64,000 nt of DNA, taken from positions 186,001 through 250,000 of the forward strand of contig NZ_JAUASW010000003.1 in assembly GCF_030345705.1 (NCBI RefSeq). Direction: 5' to 3'. The DNA is from Pelomonas sp. SE-A7. Its GTDB lineage: Bacteria > Pseudomonadota > Gammaproteobacteria > Burkholderiales > Burkholderiaceae_C. Below are positions 9,651 through 18,264 of this stretch, piece after piece. The first letter of the stretch is position 1, and the number at the start of each line of letters is the position of its first letter. The notes beneath the pieces were generated by a model. It saw only the letters and a program-made list of their open reading frames with translations, ran no database searches and was not told where the DNA came from. The position numbers were made by a program, and so were the translations under genes.

Positions 9651-9682
9651 GCCCCGCCCGGCCGCCCGTAGGGGCTCGCTCC

Positions 9683-9706
9683 CGCTTGGCGGGACAGCGC
9701 CAAGCG
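9683..9706 (+). promoter_or_regulatory. hairpin in the 5' leader of the beta-lactamase-fold gene
   Basis: Nine-base arms CGCTTGGCG and CGCCAAGCG enclose six bases. The stem ends 14 bp before ATG 9721, just upstream of AAGGGTG, the likely ribosome site. It could be a weak attenuator or an mRNA-stability element between dadA and the next gene. Confidence 0.35.
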
Positions 9707-9720
9707 CGAAGGGTGCAGAC

Positions 9721-10935
9721 ATGAATTCGGCACAGCTGGCCGAGGCCTTGCTTGAGGCCGTTCGTGCGCAGCAATTCGAGCTGACGAACGACAAGCTGCA
9801 GGACGGACGGCCGCTGGGCCTGATGCCCAGCATCGACCTGGCGGTCGCGGCCTTCCCCGCCGAAGGCACCCCGGTCTGGGCCAATGTGCTGTTCTCGCGC
9901 GAGCATCCGCAAGGCCTGGTCGCGAGCTTCGACGGCAGTGCCGGGCCGGTGAACAACGTCCACTACCTCGCCGACCAGCAGGATGCCGAGCAGCGCTCGC
10001 CCGCCTGGTTGCCGGGGGCCGACTGGTCGCGCCTCGATTGGCAGACCCTGGCCGGCCAGCCGGGCCAGCCGCGTGTCGTGGCGCCCTACCCGGCCTCGCT
10101 GATCAAGCTGATGGTGATGGTCGCCGTCGCCCACCAGGTCGACCTGGGCCGCTGCCGCTGGGAACAGGACTGGCGCTGGCAGCAGCGCGGCCGCCGCGTG
10201 CTGGACTGGGCCTTCGACATGACCGTGGTCAGCTGCAACGACGCGACCTCGGCCCTGGTCGCCCTGCTGCATGAACTCGGTGCCCTGGGCGGCGAGCACA
10301 ACGAGGTCGAACAGCTGTTCCAGCGCTTCGGCCTGGGCACGCTGCGCTTCGCCGACACCCGTGCCGACGGCGGCTGGCGCAATGCCGACGGCGCCGGAGT
10401 CGGCCATCTGCAGATGACGGCCTGGGACGCGCTGCGCCTGCTGTGGCTGATCGACCCCGATGCGCCGCCGGCTCCGTGGCTGCCGGCAGGCCAAACGCCG
10501 ATGCTGAGTGCCAAGCAGACGGCGGCGGTGCTTTATTGCCTGCGCGAGCAGGGCCTGCACGAAATGCTGTCCAGCACCGTGCTGGCCGGCGTGCCAGGCT
10601 GGGTGCCCGGCCTGCCCGCCCGGGTGCCGGCGCGCTGGCTGCAGAGCGACGGCTCGGCCCGGCTGGCCGAGGACCGCGCCTATCCGGCCGACCTGCGCCA
10701 GGCCCAGGCGAACGCCTCGCTGGAGTTCCTGCACAAGACCGGCAATACCGAGAACTACGGCTCCGACGCGGGCATCGCCCGCGGCCTCGGCCGGGCCCGT
10801 CGCCACTACCTGATAGCCTTGACCAGCAGCCTGGGCCGTCGCTTCTCGCCGGGCGAGCCTTGCGCCACGACCTGGCGCCTGGCCGCCCTGGGCGCCCGCA
10901 TCGACGCGCAGCTGCGCACCTGGTTCGGAGACTGA
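9721..10935 (+). CDS. beta-lactamase/transpeptidase-fold serine hydrolase without signal peptide
   Basis: 404 residues. All three penicillin-recognising motifs are visible: S126-L-I-K129, S171-C-N173 and K339-T-G341 in HKTGNTENYG. The order and spacing fit the class A beta-lactamase-like superfamily. The N-terminus (MNSAQLAEALLEAVRAQQFE) is amphipathic with no signal peptide or Tat motif, so the protein should stay in the cytosol, which is unusual for this fold. A longer frame overlaps dadA and is rejected because ATG 9721 has AAGGGTG nearby. It is followed after 10 bp by ldcA, so a role on recycled murein peptides or D-amino-acid amides is my inference. True drug resistance seems unlikely without export. 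Confidence 0.8.
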   Translation: MNSAQLAEALLEAVRAQQFELTNDKLQDGRPLGLMPSIDLAVAAFPAEGTPVWANVLFSREHPQGLVASFDGSAGPVNNVHYLADQQDAEQRSPAWLPGADWSRLDWQTLAGQPGQPRVVAPYPASLIKLMVMVAVAHQVDLGRCRWEQDWRWQQRGRRVLDWAFDMTVVSCNDATSALVALLHELGALGGEHNEVEQLFQRFGLGTLRFADTRADGGWRNADGAGVGHLQMTAWDALRLLWLIDPDAPPAPWLPAGQTPMLSAKQTAAVLYCLREQGLHEMLSSTVLAGVPGWVPGLPARVPARWLQSDGSARLAEDRAYPADLRQAQANASLEFLHKTGNTENYGSDAGIARGLGRARRHYLIALTSSLGRRFSPGEPCATTWRLAALGARIDAQLRTWFGD

Positions 10936-10945
10936 CGCAGTACCC

Positions 10946-11857
10946 ATGCCCCAAATCGACCGACTGCTGATCCCCGCGCTGGGCGAAGGCGCCACCCTGG
11001 GCCTGATCGCCCCGGCCGGCCCGCCCAAGCCCGGCACGCTGGAACAGATCCCGGCCCTGCTGCAGCGCCACGGCTTCAAGCTCAAGCAGTTCCCCGGCTG
11101 TGCCGGACCGACCGCGCTGGGCTTCCTGGCCGCCGACGACCGCCAGCGCCTGGACGACCTGCACGCCGCCTTTGCCGATCCCGAGGTCGATGCCGTGCTG
11201 TGCGCCCGCGGTGGCTATGGCTGCGCGAGGCTGCTGGACCAGATCGACGGAGAGCTGCTGAGCCGCCATCCCAAGCTGCTGATCGGCTACAGCGACATCA
11301 CCAGCCTGCACGGCCTGCGCGACCACCTGGACCTGCCCGGCCTGCACGCGCCCATGCCGGCCTCCGACCTCTTGCATGCCGAAGCCGGTCCGGACGCCGA
11401 CGCGCTGTTCGTCCTGCTGAAGCAGGGCCTGCGCGTCGGTGACCGGCTGGCGCCTTCGTTCGCCGCACATCCGCTTTCGCAAGGCCGCGAGGCCGCGGGC
11501 CGGCTGATAGGCGGCAACCTGGCGGTGTTCACCGCACTGGCCGGCACCCGCTGGGCGCCGCGGGCCGAGGGCGCGATCCTGTTCTTCGAGGACATTGCCG
11601 AAGAGCCCTACCGGGTCGACCGCCTGCTGGCCCAGCTGCGCCTGAGTGGCGTGCTGGATGCCGCGGCCGGCTTCCTGATCGGCAGCTTCAGTGACGCCGA
11701 GTCGCCCGACGCCGTGCTGGCCGACTACCTGCGCCCGCTGGGCAAGCCCATCCTCGCCGGCTGGCCCTCGGGCCATTGCCGTCCGAACGCGCCGCTGCCG
11801 CTGGGCCTGAGGGTGCGCATGGATGTGGCCGGGCAAGCCCTGACCCTGCTCGGCTGA
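10946..11857 (+). CDS. ldcA: LD-carboxypeptidase (cytosolic, S66 family)
   Basis: 303 residues, the size of E. coli LdcA (about 304). The protein begins with a strand-rich LGLIAPAGPPKPG motif, then CARGGYGCARLLDQID, and the nucleophile elbow IGYSDIT with S116. The Glu/His of the C-terminal half lie in EGAILFFEDIAEEPYRVDR and GWPSGHC. There is no signal peptide. It removes the terminal D-Ala from the tetrapeptide of recycled murein in the cytosol. The gap to the gene before is only 10 bp, so the two are probably co-translated. A strong terminator follows. Confidence 0.93.
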   Translation: MPQIDRLLIPALGEGATLGLIAPAGPPKPGTLEQIPALLQRHGFKLKQFPGCAGPTALGFLAADDRQRLDDLHAAFADPEVDAVLCARGGYGCARLLDQIDGELLSRHPKLLIGYSDITSLHGLRDHLDLPGLHAPMPASDLLHAEAGPDADALFVLLKQGLRVGDRLAPSFAAHPLSQGREAAGRLIGGNLAVFTALAGTRWAPRAEGAILFFEDIAEEPYRVDRLLAQLRLSGVLDAAAGFLIGSFSDAESPDAVLADYLRPLGKPILAGWPSGHCRPNAPLPLGLRVRMDVAGQALTLLG

Positions 11858-11880
11858 AGCGCCGCCCCCAACAAAGAACA

Positions 11881-11916
11881 AGCCCCGCCTGGCTCGCGCC
11901 GGCGGGGCTCTTTTTT
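11881..11916. terminator. bidirectional Rho-independent terminator
   Basis: Arms AGCCCCGCC (11881-11889) and GGCGGGGCT (11901-11909) are followed by C and six T (11911-11916) for the plus strand. A second dyad GGGTCCGC/GCGGACCC (11921-11940) lies next to it. It sits between the convergent ldcA and TonB receptor 2 and probably serves both. Confidence 0.85.
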
Positions 11917-11949
11917 GGGCGGGTCCGCCGCAGCGGACCCGGTGCTCGA

Positions 11950-14769
11950 TCAGAAGAACTCGTACTTGACCGAGGCCTGCAGCGTGCGGCCGCGCGGGTC
12001 GGCCACGCGCGGATCCCAGCCGGCACCGATCACGCCGTCGACGTTGTGCCAGGTGAACGGCGGCTGCTTGTCGAACAGGTTGATGACGCCGGCGGTGATC
12101 GTCATGTTCTTGATGCCGCTGTAAGTGGTGAACAGGTTGAACGTGGTGTAGCTGCTGACGTTGCGCTTGACCTCGCCCGTGCTGCGGTAAGCGGTCATGT
12201 CCTCGTCCTCGTAGCCGTCCTTGTAGGTGGCCGAGACGGTGCTGGTCCACTTGCCCTGCTTCCATTCCAGGCTGCCCGTGCCCTTCCAGGGCAGGTACAG
12301 GGTGGTGGCGTTCCACTTGCCCACGTACTGCACCAGCGGCGCGTTGTCGATCAGGCGCTCCTTGTGGCTGATCATCTTGGTGAGGTTCAGCTTGGCGGTC
12401 AGGCGGCCATCGCCTATCAGGGTGCGGTGGACCAGGCCCATGTCGATGCCCTTGGTCTGGCTGGCCGATGCATTCACCCAGCCGGCCTGGATGTAGCTGA
12501 CATTGCCGCTGCCGTCACGAATGAAGTTGTCCTTGAACAGGTCGTAGTTCGTGATCATCTGGGTCACGCTGAGCGTGCGGATCCGATCCTCGAGCTTGAC
12601 CTGCCAGTAGTCGGCAAACACCTGCATGTTGCTCATGGGCTCGAACACCACGCCCAGGGTGGCCTGCTTGCTCTCTTCAGGCTTGAGCAGCGGGTTGCCG
12701 CCGGTGCGGTACAGCACGCCGCTGCGGGCGCACTGGGTCGGGTCGACCGGGCAGCGCACCGGGTCGTTGAACACGCCGGTCAGCGTGTTCTCGAGCACGC
12801 CCAGGTTCAGCTGCTGGGGCGTGGGAGCGCGGAAGCCCGTGTTGGCCGAGCCGCGGATCAGCAGCTCCTTCATCGGCGTGAACTTGAAGGCGATCTTGGG
12901 ATTGGTCGTGCTGCCGATCTGCGAGTACTTGTCGGTCCGCACGGCCAGCTGCAGTTCCAGGTTGGTGAACACCGGCACCAGCAATTCGGCGTAGGCCGCC
13001 TTGATGGTGCGCTCCTGGTCGGGCGACTTGGCATTGCTGGCGCAGCCCATCACGGCGTTCTTCACCAGCAGGTTGGCGGCCGAGAAGGTGTCGCGGCAGG
13101 CGATCTGGTCTTCGATCGAGCCGGAGAAGCCGTAGAACTCCTTGCGGTAGTCAAAGCCCACGGCGAAGTCCAGCGAACCGGCCGGCAGCTTCATCAGCGA
13201 ACCCGACAGGGCGCCGTCGAACTGGGTCACCTTGGTCTTGCCGCCGAAGATGCGGCCGCGCGCCTTCGTGTCCTCGATCAGCTTCATGACCTCGGGCGTC
13301 TGGCTCTGGCCCGGCAGCAGGAAGGGGTTGTACTTGCCGCTGGCCAGCAGGTCCACCAGCTTCTGGGTGTAGGCATAGCCGTCGTACAGATAGGCCGAGC
13401 CCTTGGCCTCGCCCTTGGAGACGCCGAGCTTGTAGTCGTAGCCGAAGACCTCGCCGTCCAGGCCGGCGGCCAGGCGCTTGTTCTCCGAGCGGTTCTCGAC
13501 GGTGCGATAGCCCCAGTCCCACATGCGCAGACGGTAGGCGATGGGCTTGGTCGGGTCGAAGTCGTTCGCTCCGATCAGCGCCTTCATGTTCAGGTAATAC
13601 GGGCCGTTCACCGGGTAGTTGGTGATGGCATTGGTGCTGGTGCTGAACTGGTAGGGCGTGAACTCGGAACGCACGTCGGTGCGCGAGCCGTTGAACTCGA
13701 CGAAGGCCGTGTCCGTGTCGGTCACCGCGAAATTGGCGCGGGTCAGCAGGTTGTAGCCTTCCTTGGGAGGCGTCAGCATGAACTGGCGACCGTAGTCGGT
13801 GGCGCAGCGGTACTGGCTGTTGGCCTTGGTGTAGCCGAACTTGTCCCACAGCGTGATGTTGGTCGACAGCGGCACGCCGAACGGCACCTGGTCGCACTGG
13901 TTGCGGTAGGCCAGCAGGTTCAGGTTGGTGTACTTGGTCGCGTCGCCGGTACCGATGGTCGTACCGGTCGTGGCCAGGGCGGTGCCGGCCGAGGCAATGA
14001 TGTTGGCGTGCGGCGCGCTGGTGGTGTCGGGCGACAGGCCCATGGCCGGCTGGTAGCCCGTGGCCCATTCGCGGTCGATGCCGCGCAGGATGGTGTTGCG
14101 GTCGGCCGTGAGGCTGGCCATCACGTTGAAGCGGTCCTTCTCCAGCGTGCCGACGCCACCGGAGATCGAGGCCCGCTTGGTCATGCCGCCGCCCGACTGC
14201 ATCGGGTTGCTGACGTTCACGCGCAGGGCCGCGCCCTGGTAGTTCTTCTTCAGGATGAAGTTGATGACGCCGCCGATGGCGTCCGTGCCGTAGATGGCCG
14301 AGGCGCCGTCCTTGAGGATTTCGACCCGCTCCACCGCTTCGATCGGGATTGCGTTCAGGTCCACCGCGCCGCCCGACATGCCGTGCGTCGAAACGCGGCG
14401 GCCGTTCAGCAGCACCAGGGTACCGGTCGGGCCCAGGCCGCGCAGGTTGGCGAAGGAGGAGCCGCCGGTCAGACGGTCCTGGTCGGCGCCGAACACGCTG
14501 TTGCGCGAGGTCGCGTTGTCCACGTTGGCCGAGTTCTCGCCCAGCGAGTTCAGCAGCTCTTCGGCCGACTGGGCGCCCGTGTTGCGGATCTCGTCGGCCG
14601 AGATCACCTGCAGCGGCAGGGCGGTCTGGTTCACGCGCTTGATGCTGGAGCCGGTCACCTCGACCTTCTCGATCTTGGTCGGGGCGCTGGTCTGGGCCAG
14701 CGCCACGCCTATCAACTGGGTACCGAGGCCAACGACGGCAAGGTGGTGCGCGAGCTTGTTCAACTTCAT
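11950..14769 (-). CDS. TonB-dependent outer-membrane receptor 2
   Basis: 939 residues. The ATG follows AGGAG at good spacing and the signal peptide ends near GVALAQ (about residue 26). The TonB-box region KVEVTGSSIKR is followed by plug motifs LVLLNGRRVSTH and ILKDGASAIYGTDA, then a long barrel and a terminal aromatic residue (ASVKYEFF). Plug and barrel order match receptor 1, and the two look like members of the same subfamily. The ligand is unknown. It stands between two groups of murein-peptide enzymes, which suggests import of cell-wall fragments or peptides across the outer membrane. This is context only. Confidence 0.93.
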   Translation of the reverse strand: MKLNKLAHHLAVVGLGTQLIGVALAQTSAPTKIEKVEVTGSSIKRVNQTALPLQVISADEIRNTGAQSAEELLNSLGENSANVDNATSRNSVFGADQDRLTGGSSFANLRGLGPTGTLVLLNGRRVSTHGMSGGAVDLNAIPIEAVERVEILKDGASAIYGTDAIGGVINFILKKNYQGAALRVNVSNPMQSGGGMTKRASISGGVGTLEKDRFNVMASLTADRNTILRGIDREWATGYQPAMGLSPDTTSAPHANIIASAGTALATTGTTIGTGDATKYTNLNLLAYRNQCDQVPFGVPLSTNITLWDKFGYTKANSQYRCATDYGRQFMLTPPKEGYNLLTRANFAVTDTDTAFVEFNGSRTDVRSEFTPYQFSTSTNAITNYPVNGPYYLNMKALIGANDFDPTKPIAYRLRMWDWGYRTVENRSENKRLAAGLDGEVFGYDYKLGVSKGEAKGSAYLYDGYAYTQKLVDLLASGKYNPFLLPGQSQTPEVMKLIEDTKARGRIFGGKTKVTQFDGALSGSLMKLPAGSLDFAVGFDYRKEFYGFSGSIEDQIACRDTFSAANLLVKNAVMGCASNAKSPDQERTIKAAYAELLVPVFTNLELQLAVRTDKYSQIGSTTNPKIAFKFTPMKELLIRGSANTGFRAPTPQQLNLGVLENTLTGVFNDPVRCPVDPTQCARSGVLYRTGGNPLLKPEESKQATLGVVFEPMSNMQVFADYWQVKLEDRIRTLSVTQMITNYDLFKDNFIRDGSGNVSYIQAGWVNASASQTKGIDMGLVHRTLIGDGRLTAKLNLTKMISHKERLIDNAPLVQYVGKWNATTLYLPWKGTGSLEWKQGKWTSTVSATYKDGYEDEDMTAYRSTGEVKRNVSSYTTFNLFTTYSGIKNMTITAGVINLFDKQPPFTWHNVDGVIGAGWDPRVADPRGRTLQASVKYEFF

Positions 14770-15018
14770 GGGGCTGCTCCTGGTGATGCGAGTCCGGACA
14801 TGGTTTCCGAACCTGAACTTCTATTGCGGATCGGTAACGATGATCGGGGACCGCACAAGGGCTGCCCATAGGGCTGGACCGTAGCTGTTGCGCCCAGTTC
14901 ACTGAATGCTTGACGGCTCCTCATAACCCAGCGGAATGCAAGCCGGCCAAGCCGTCAGCGCGAGCTGCGGCGGCAGGCTCTACATTGGCGCCAGTCCCCT
15001 TCAGACCGCCCCTGTTCC

Positions 15019-15942
15019 ATGCAATTGATCACCGAAGCCCAGGTCGCCTCCGTGCTGACGCTGCCGACCGCCACCGAGGCCCTGCGCCGGGCCTTCACCC
15101 AGTTCGGCCAGGGCCAGGGCGCCGTGCTGGCCCGCCACCGCGCCGCTGCCGAAGCGGCCGACGGCGCGCCGCTGCTGGTCAGCGCCATGGGCGCCCTGCT
15201 GCCGCAGCTGGGCGTGCTTGGCACCAAGGTCTATTCGACCCGCAGCGGCCAGTTCCAGTTCCTGATCAACCTGTTCTCGACCACGACCGGCGAGCCCTTG
15301 GCCACGCTGGAGGCCAACGAGCTGACCCGGCTGCGCACCGCGGCCAGCACGGCCGTGGCGGTCGATGCGCTGGCCCGCCCAGATGCCAAGGTGCTGGCGA
15401 TCTACGGCGCCGGCACCCAGGCCCGCGTCCATGCCGAGGCCCTGCTGCCGCTGCGCCGCTTCGAGCGCGTGCTGGTCTGCGCCCGCAGCGGCGCTCCCGA
15501 ATTCGCCGCCGAGCTGGCCGGGCAGCATGGCCTCAGCTGCGTGGCGGTCGACGCCGCCAGCGCTGCCAGCCAGGCCGATGTGGTCGTCACCTGCACCCGC
15601 TCGACCGAGCCCTTGTTCGACGGCGCCCTGCTGCGGCCCGGCACCCTGGTGGCCGCGGTCGGCTCCAGCAAGCCGGCTGCCCGCGAGCTGGACGACGCCC
15701 TGCTGGCCCGCGCCAGCCTGATCGCCGTCGAATGGAAGCCGGCCGCCGAGACCGAGGCCGGCGAGTTCTGCCGCGCCGCACCGGGCGTGATCGACGCTTC
15801 CAAGGTGGCCGAGCTGGGCCAGCTGCTGGCCCTGCCGCGCGCCATCGATCCGGCCGCCGTCGTGGTCTACAAGAGCGTGGGCATTGGCCTCGAGGACGTG
15901 GCCATTGCCCACCAGGTCTACCAGGCGCTGCAAGCCGCATGA
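15019..15942 (+). CDS. ornithine cyclodeaminase/mu-crystallin family dehydrogenase
   Basis: 307 residues. The N-terminal dimerisation/substrate part carries the conserved Lys in LGTKVYSTRSG and the ELTRLRTAA motif; the NAD(P) site is AIYGAGTQARVHAEAL. The family includes ornithine cyclodeaminase, alanine dehydrogenase of the archaeal type, and ketimine or pyrroline-carboxylate reductases, so the exact reaction is open. Its stop codon overlaps the start of the PBP4 gene (ATGA), indicating translational coupling. With a carboxypeptidase as partner, oxidation of released alanine or another stem-peptide amino acid is an attractive guess. Confidence 0.85.
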   Translation: MQLITEAQVASVLTLPTATEALRRAFTQFGQGQGAVLARHRAAAEAADGAPLLVSAMGALLPQLGVLGTKVYSTRSGQFQFLINLFSTTTGEPLATLEANELTRLRTAASTAVAVDALARPDAKVLAIYGAGTQARVHAEALLPLRRFERVLVCARSGAPEFAAELAGQHGLSCVAVDAASAASQADVVVTCTRSTEPLFDGALLRPGTLVAAVGSSKPAARELDDALLARASLIAVEWKPAAETEAGEFCRAAPGVIDASKVAELGQLLALPRAIDPAAVVVYKSVGIGLEDVAIAHQVYQALQAA

Positions 15943-17393
15943 ACAATCCGATGATGAAGACCCGACTCCAGACCGCCCTGCTGCTCGGCGGCGCCCTGCT
16001 GCTCAGCGCCTGCGCCTCGCTGCGCCAGAGCCAGGAGATCCCGGCCCCGGTCAAGGAGGCCTTGACCAAAGCCGCCCTGCCGGACAACGCCCTTGCCGCC
16101 GTGGTTCTGCCGCTGGATGCGCGCGAAAGCGGCCTGCGCCTGCAGCCGCAAAGGCCGATGTCGCCGGGCTCGACGATGAAGCTGGTGACGGCCATCGTCG
16201 GCCTCGACAAGCTGGGCCCCAACTGGCGCGGCCGCACCGAGCTGCTGGCTACTGCGGCGCCGCAGGGCGACACGCTCCCCGGTCCGCTCTACCTGCGTGG
16301 CGGTGCCGATACCGACCTCGACTGGGGCGCCCTTGCCATGCTGCTGCGCCAGCTGCGCGAGCAGGGCGTGCGCCAGATCCAGGGCGGCCTGGTGGTGGAC
16401 CGCACGCTGTTCAAGCCGGCCCGCATCGACATCGGCGTGCCGCCCTTCGATGAGGCACCCGAGTTCCAGTACAACGTGATCCCGGACGCGCTCTACCTCA
16501 ACGGCGTGATGCTGGGCCTGCAGCTGCAAAGCGATGGCGAGCGCCTGGCCGTGGCCCGACTCAGCCCGGGCTGGGCCGGACTCGAGGTCGATGCCAGCGG
16601 CCTGAACCTGAACGATGCCGCCTGCAAGGACTGGGACAGCAAGGGCTGGAAGATTCCGCAGCTGGCCAACGAGGGGCGCAAGCTGCTGCTGCTGGGCCAG
16701 TACCCGCGCAACTGCAGCCAGTCCACCGAGATCAATTCGCTGGAGCGCCAGGCCGTGACCGCCGCGGCCGTGCGCCAGCTCTGGCGCGAGCTGGGTGGCG
16801 AGATCGGGCCCGGCGATGTGGAAGGCGCGACGCCGGCCGGCGCCAAGGTGCTGGCCACCCATCAGGGCCGGCCGCTGGCCGAGGTGATACGCGGCATGAT
16901 GAAGCGCTCGGACAACCCGCTGACCCGCCTGGTCTACCTGAGCCTGGGCGCCAAGGCCGCGCAGGGCGAGGAAGAGACCCGCGCCGCCGCCGAGCGCACG
17001 GTGCGCGAATGGTTCGCGGCCAAGGGCATTGCTACCCAAGGCCTGGTGCTGGAGAACGGCTCGGGCCTGTCGCGCAGCGAGCGCATCAGCCCGGCCCAGA
17101 TGGCCGCCCTGCTGCTGGCCGCCCAGGACGGACCCTGGCTGGCCGAGCTGCAGCAGAGCCTGCCCATCGCCGGCTATGACGGCACCATGGCACGCCGCCT
17201 CAAGGGCACGCCGGCCGAGATCCGCGCCCGGCTCAAGACCGGCACGCTGCGCGACGCCGTGGGCCTGGCCGGCTTCGTGCCCGACAGCCAGGGCCGGGTC
17301 TGGGTCGTGGCCGCCATGGTCAACGACGAGAAGGCCGCGGCCAAGGGCCGGCCGGTGCTGGACGCGCTGATCGACTGGGTCTCGCGCCAGTAA
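15939..17393 (+). CDS. dacB: D-alanyl-D-alanine carboxypeptidase/endopeptidase, PBP4 type, lipoprotein
   Basis: 484 residues. The N-terminus is a lipoprotein signal ending in the lipobox LLSAC. The active-site triad is S78-T-M-K81, S324-D-N326 and K433-T-G435, with the long insertion between the first two motifs that marks peptidase family S13. It removes terminal D-Ala and cleaves DD-cross-links in the periplasm, here probably membrane-anchored. E. coli PBP4 is not a lipoprotein, so the lipid anchor is noteworthy. The start overlaps the previous gene by four bases. A binding-protein gene follows after 78 bp with its own AAGGAG site. Confidence 0.92.
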   Translation: MNNPMMKTRLQTALLLGGALLLSACASLRQSQEIPAPVKEALTKAALPDNALAAVVLPLDARESGLRLQPQRPMSPGSTMKLVTAIVGLDKLGPNWRGRTELLATAAPQGDTLPGPLYLRGGADTDLDWGALAMLLRQLREQGVRQIQGGLVVDRTLFKPARIDIGVPPFDEAPEFQYNVIPDALYLNGVMLGLQLQSDGERLAVARLSPGWAGLEVDASGLNLNDAACKDWDSKGWKIPQLANEGRKLLLLGQYPRNCSQSTEINSLERQAVTAAAVRQLWRELGGEIGPGDVEGATPAGAKVLATHQGRPLAEVIRGMMKRSDNPLTRLVYLSLGAKAAQGEEETRAAAERTVREWFAAKGIATQGLVLENGSGLSRSERISPAQMAALLLAAQDGPWLAELQQSLPIAGYDGTMARRLKGTPAEIRARLKTGTLRDAVGLAGFVPDSQGRVWVVAAMVNDEKAAAKGRPVLDALIDWVSRQ

Positions 17394-17471
17394 CAACCAC
17401 TAGGCCGCGCGGCCTCAGGGCCGCGACGCCAGCGCTTATGCTGCGGGCTCCTCGGAAAGGAGTCCGCCTCG

Positions 17472-18257
17472 ATGCCGAAGCAAGTCGCCAGTCTGGCGCT
17501 ATTCCTGTGGCTGCTGGCCCTCGGCCTGCCCCTGGACTCGGCGATGGCCGAGCCGGCGCGCAGCTTCGTCACCGAGCCCTTCCCGCCCTACACCTATGCC
17601 GAGCGCGGCAAGGCCGCCGGCCCCATGGTCGCGGTGCTGCAGGCGGTCTGCGAGGAACTGCGCTGGAACTGCCTGGTCGAGGTCCTGCCCTGGCGGCGCG
17701 CGCTGGGCCTGGCCCAGGCCGGCCGGGTCGACGGCATCTTCACCGTGGTCGACACGCCCGAGCGGCGGGTCTACTTCCATGTCAGCCAGCCGGTGATCGC
17801 CGCCCGCTACACGCTGTTCTCGCGCGCCGGCGACGATTTCCGCTTCAAGGACAAGCAAGGCCTGCAGGGCCGCACGCTGGGCGCCTACGGCCCCTCGGCC
17901 ACCGTGCTGGCGCTGGACGAGCTGGTGGCCGATGTGGCGGGGGTGCAGACCGTGATCGAGACCGACAACCGCACCGTGCTGCGCAAGCTGGCCGCCGGCC
18001 GCTACGGCCCCAAGGGCCTGGCCCTGGTCAACGAAAGCGTGGCCCTGACCCTGATGCGCGACGAGAAGCTGGACGGCCTGCAGACCGCCGGCTCGATCAA
18101 GGACTTCGACTACGCCTTCGGCCTCTCGCGCCAGCGCGTCAACGAGGCCGATTTCAAGGCCTTCAACGAGGCCCTGGCCCAGCTCTGCCGCAGCGGCCGC
18201 ACGGCCGAACTCCTGCGGCCGTTCGCGGTGCCGGCCTCGGCTTGCAGAAAGCCCTGA
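17472..18257 (+). CDS. periplasmic solute-binding protein, family 3 type
   Basis: 261 residues. ATG 17472 is preceded by AAAGGAG. A signal peptide runs to about residue 26 (SAMA|EPARS). The mature protein has the SBP_bac_3 layout: FVTEPFPPYTY at the start, then VLPWRRALGLAQAGRVDGIFTVVDTPERR, which matches the amino-acid-binding fold and the PBPb proteins often found without a permease. No ABC permease is adjacent, so it may be an orphan receptor or sensor partner. Its place after the carboxypeptidase suggests an amino acid or small peptide ligand. Confidence 0.75.
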   Translation: MPKQVASLALFLWLLALGLPLDSAMAEPARSFVTEPFPPYTYAERGKAAGPMVAVLQAVCEELRWNCLVEVLPWRRALGLAQAGRVDGIFTVVDTPERRVYFHVSQPVIAARYTLFSRAGDDFRFKDKQGLQGRTLGAYGPSATVLALDELVADVAGVQTVIETDNRTVLRKLAAGRYGPKGLALVNESVALTLMRDEKLDGLQTAGSIKDFDYAFGLSRQRVNEADFKAFNEALAQLCRSGRTAELLRPFAVPASACRKP

Positions 18258-18264
18258 TCCAAGC

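Noticed and set aside
9721..10935. Antibiotic-resistance beta-lactamase
   Set aside because: No export signal; neighbours are murein-recycling enzymes. Resistance cannot be claimed from motifs.
14910..15938. N-terminal extension of the PBP4 frame by about 343 codons
   Set aside because: It overlaps the cyclodeaminase gene in another frame and is Arg/Gly-rich; ATG 15939 gives a lipoprotein signal.
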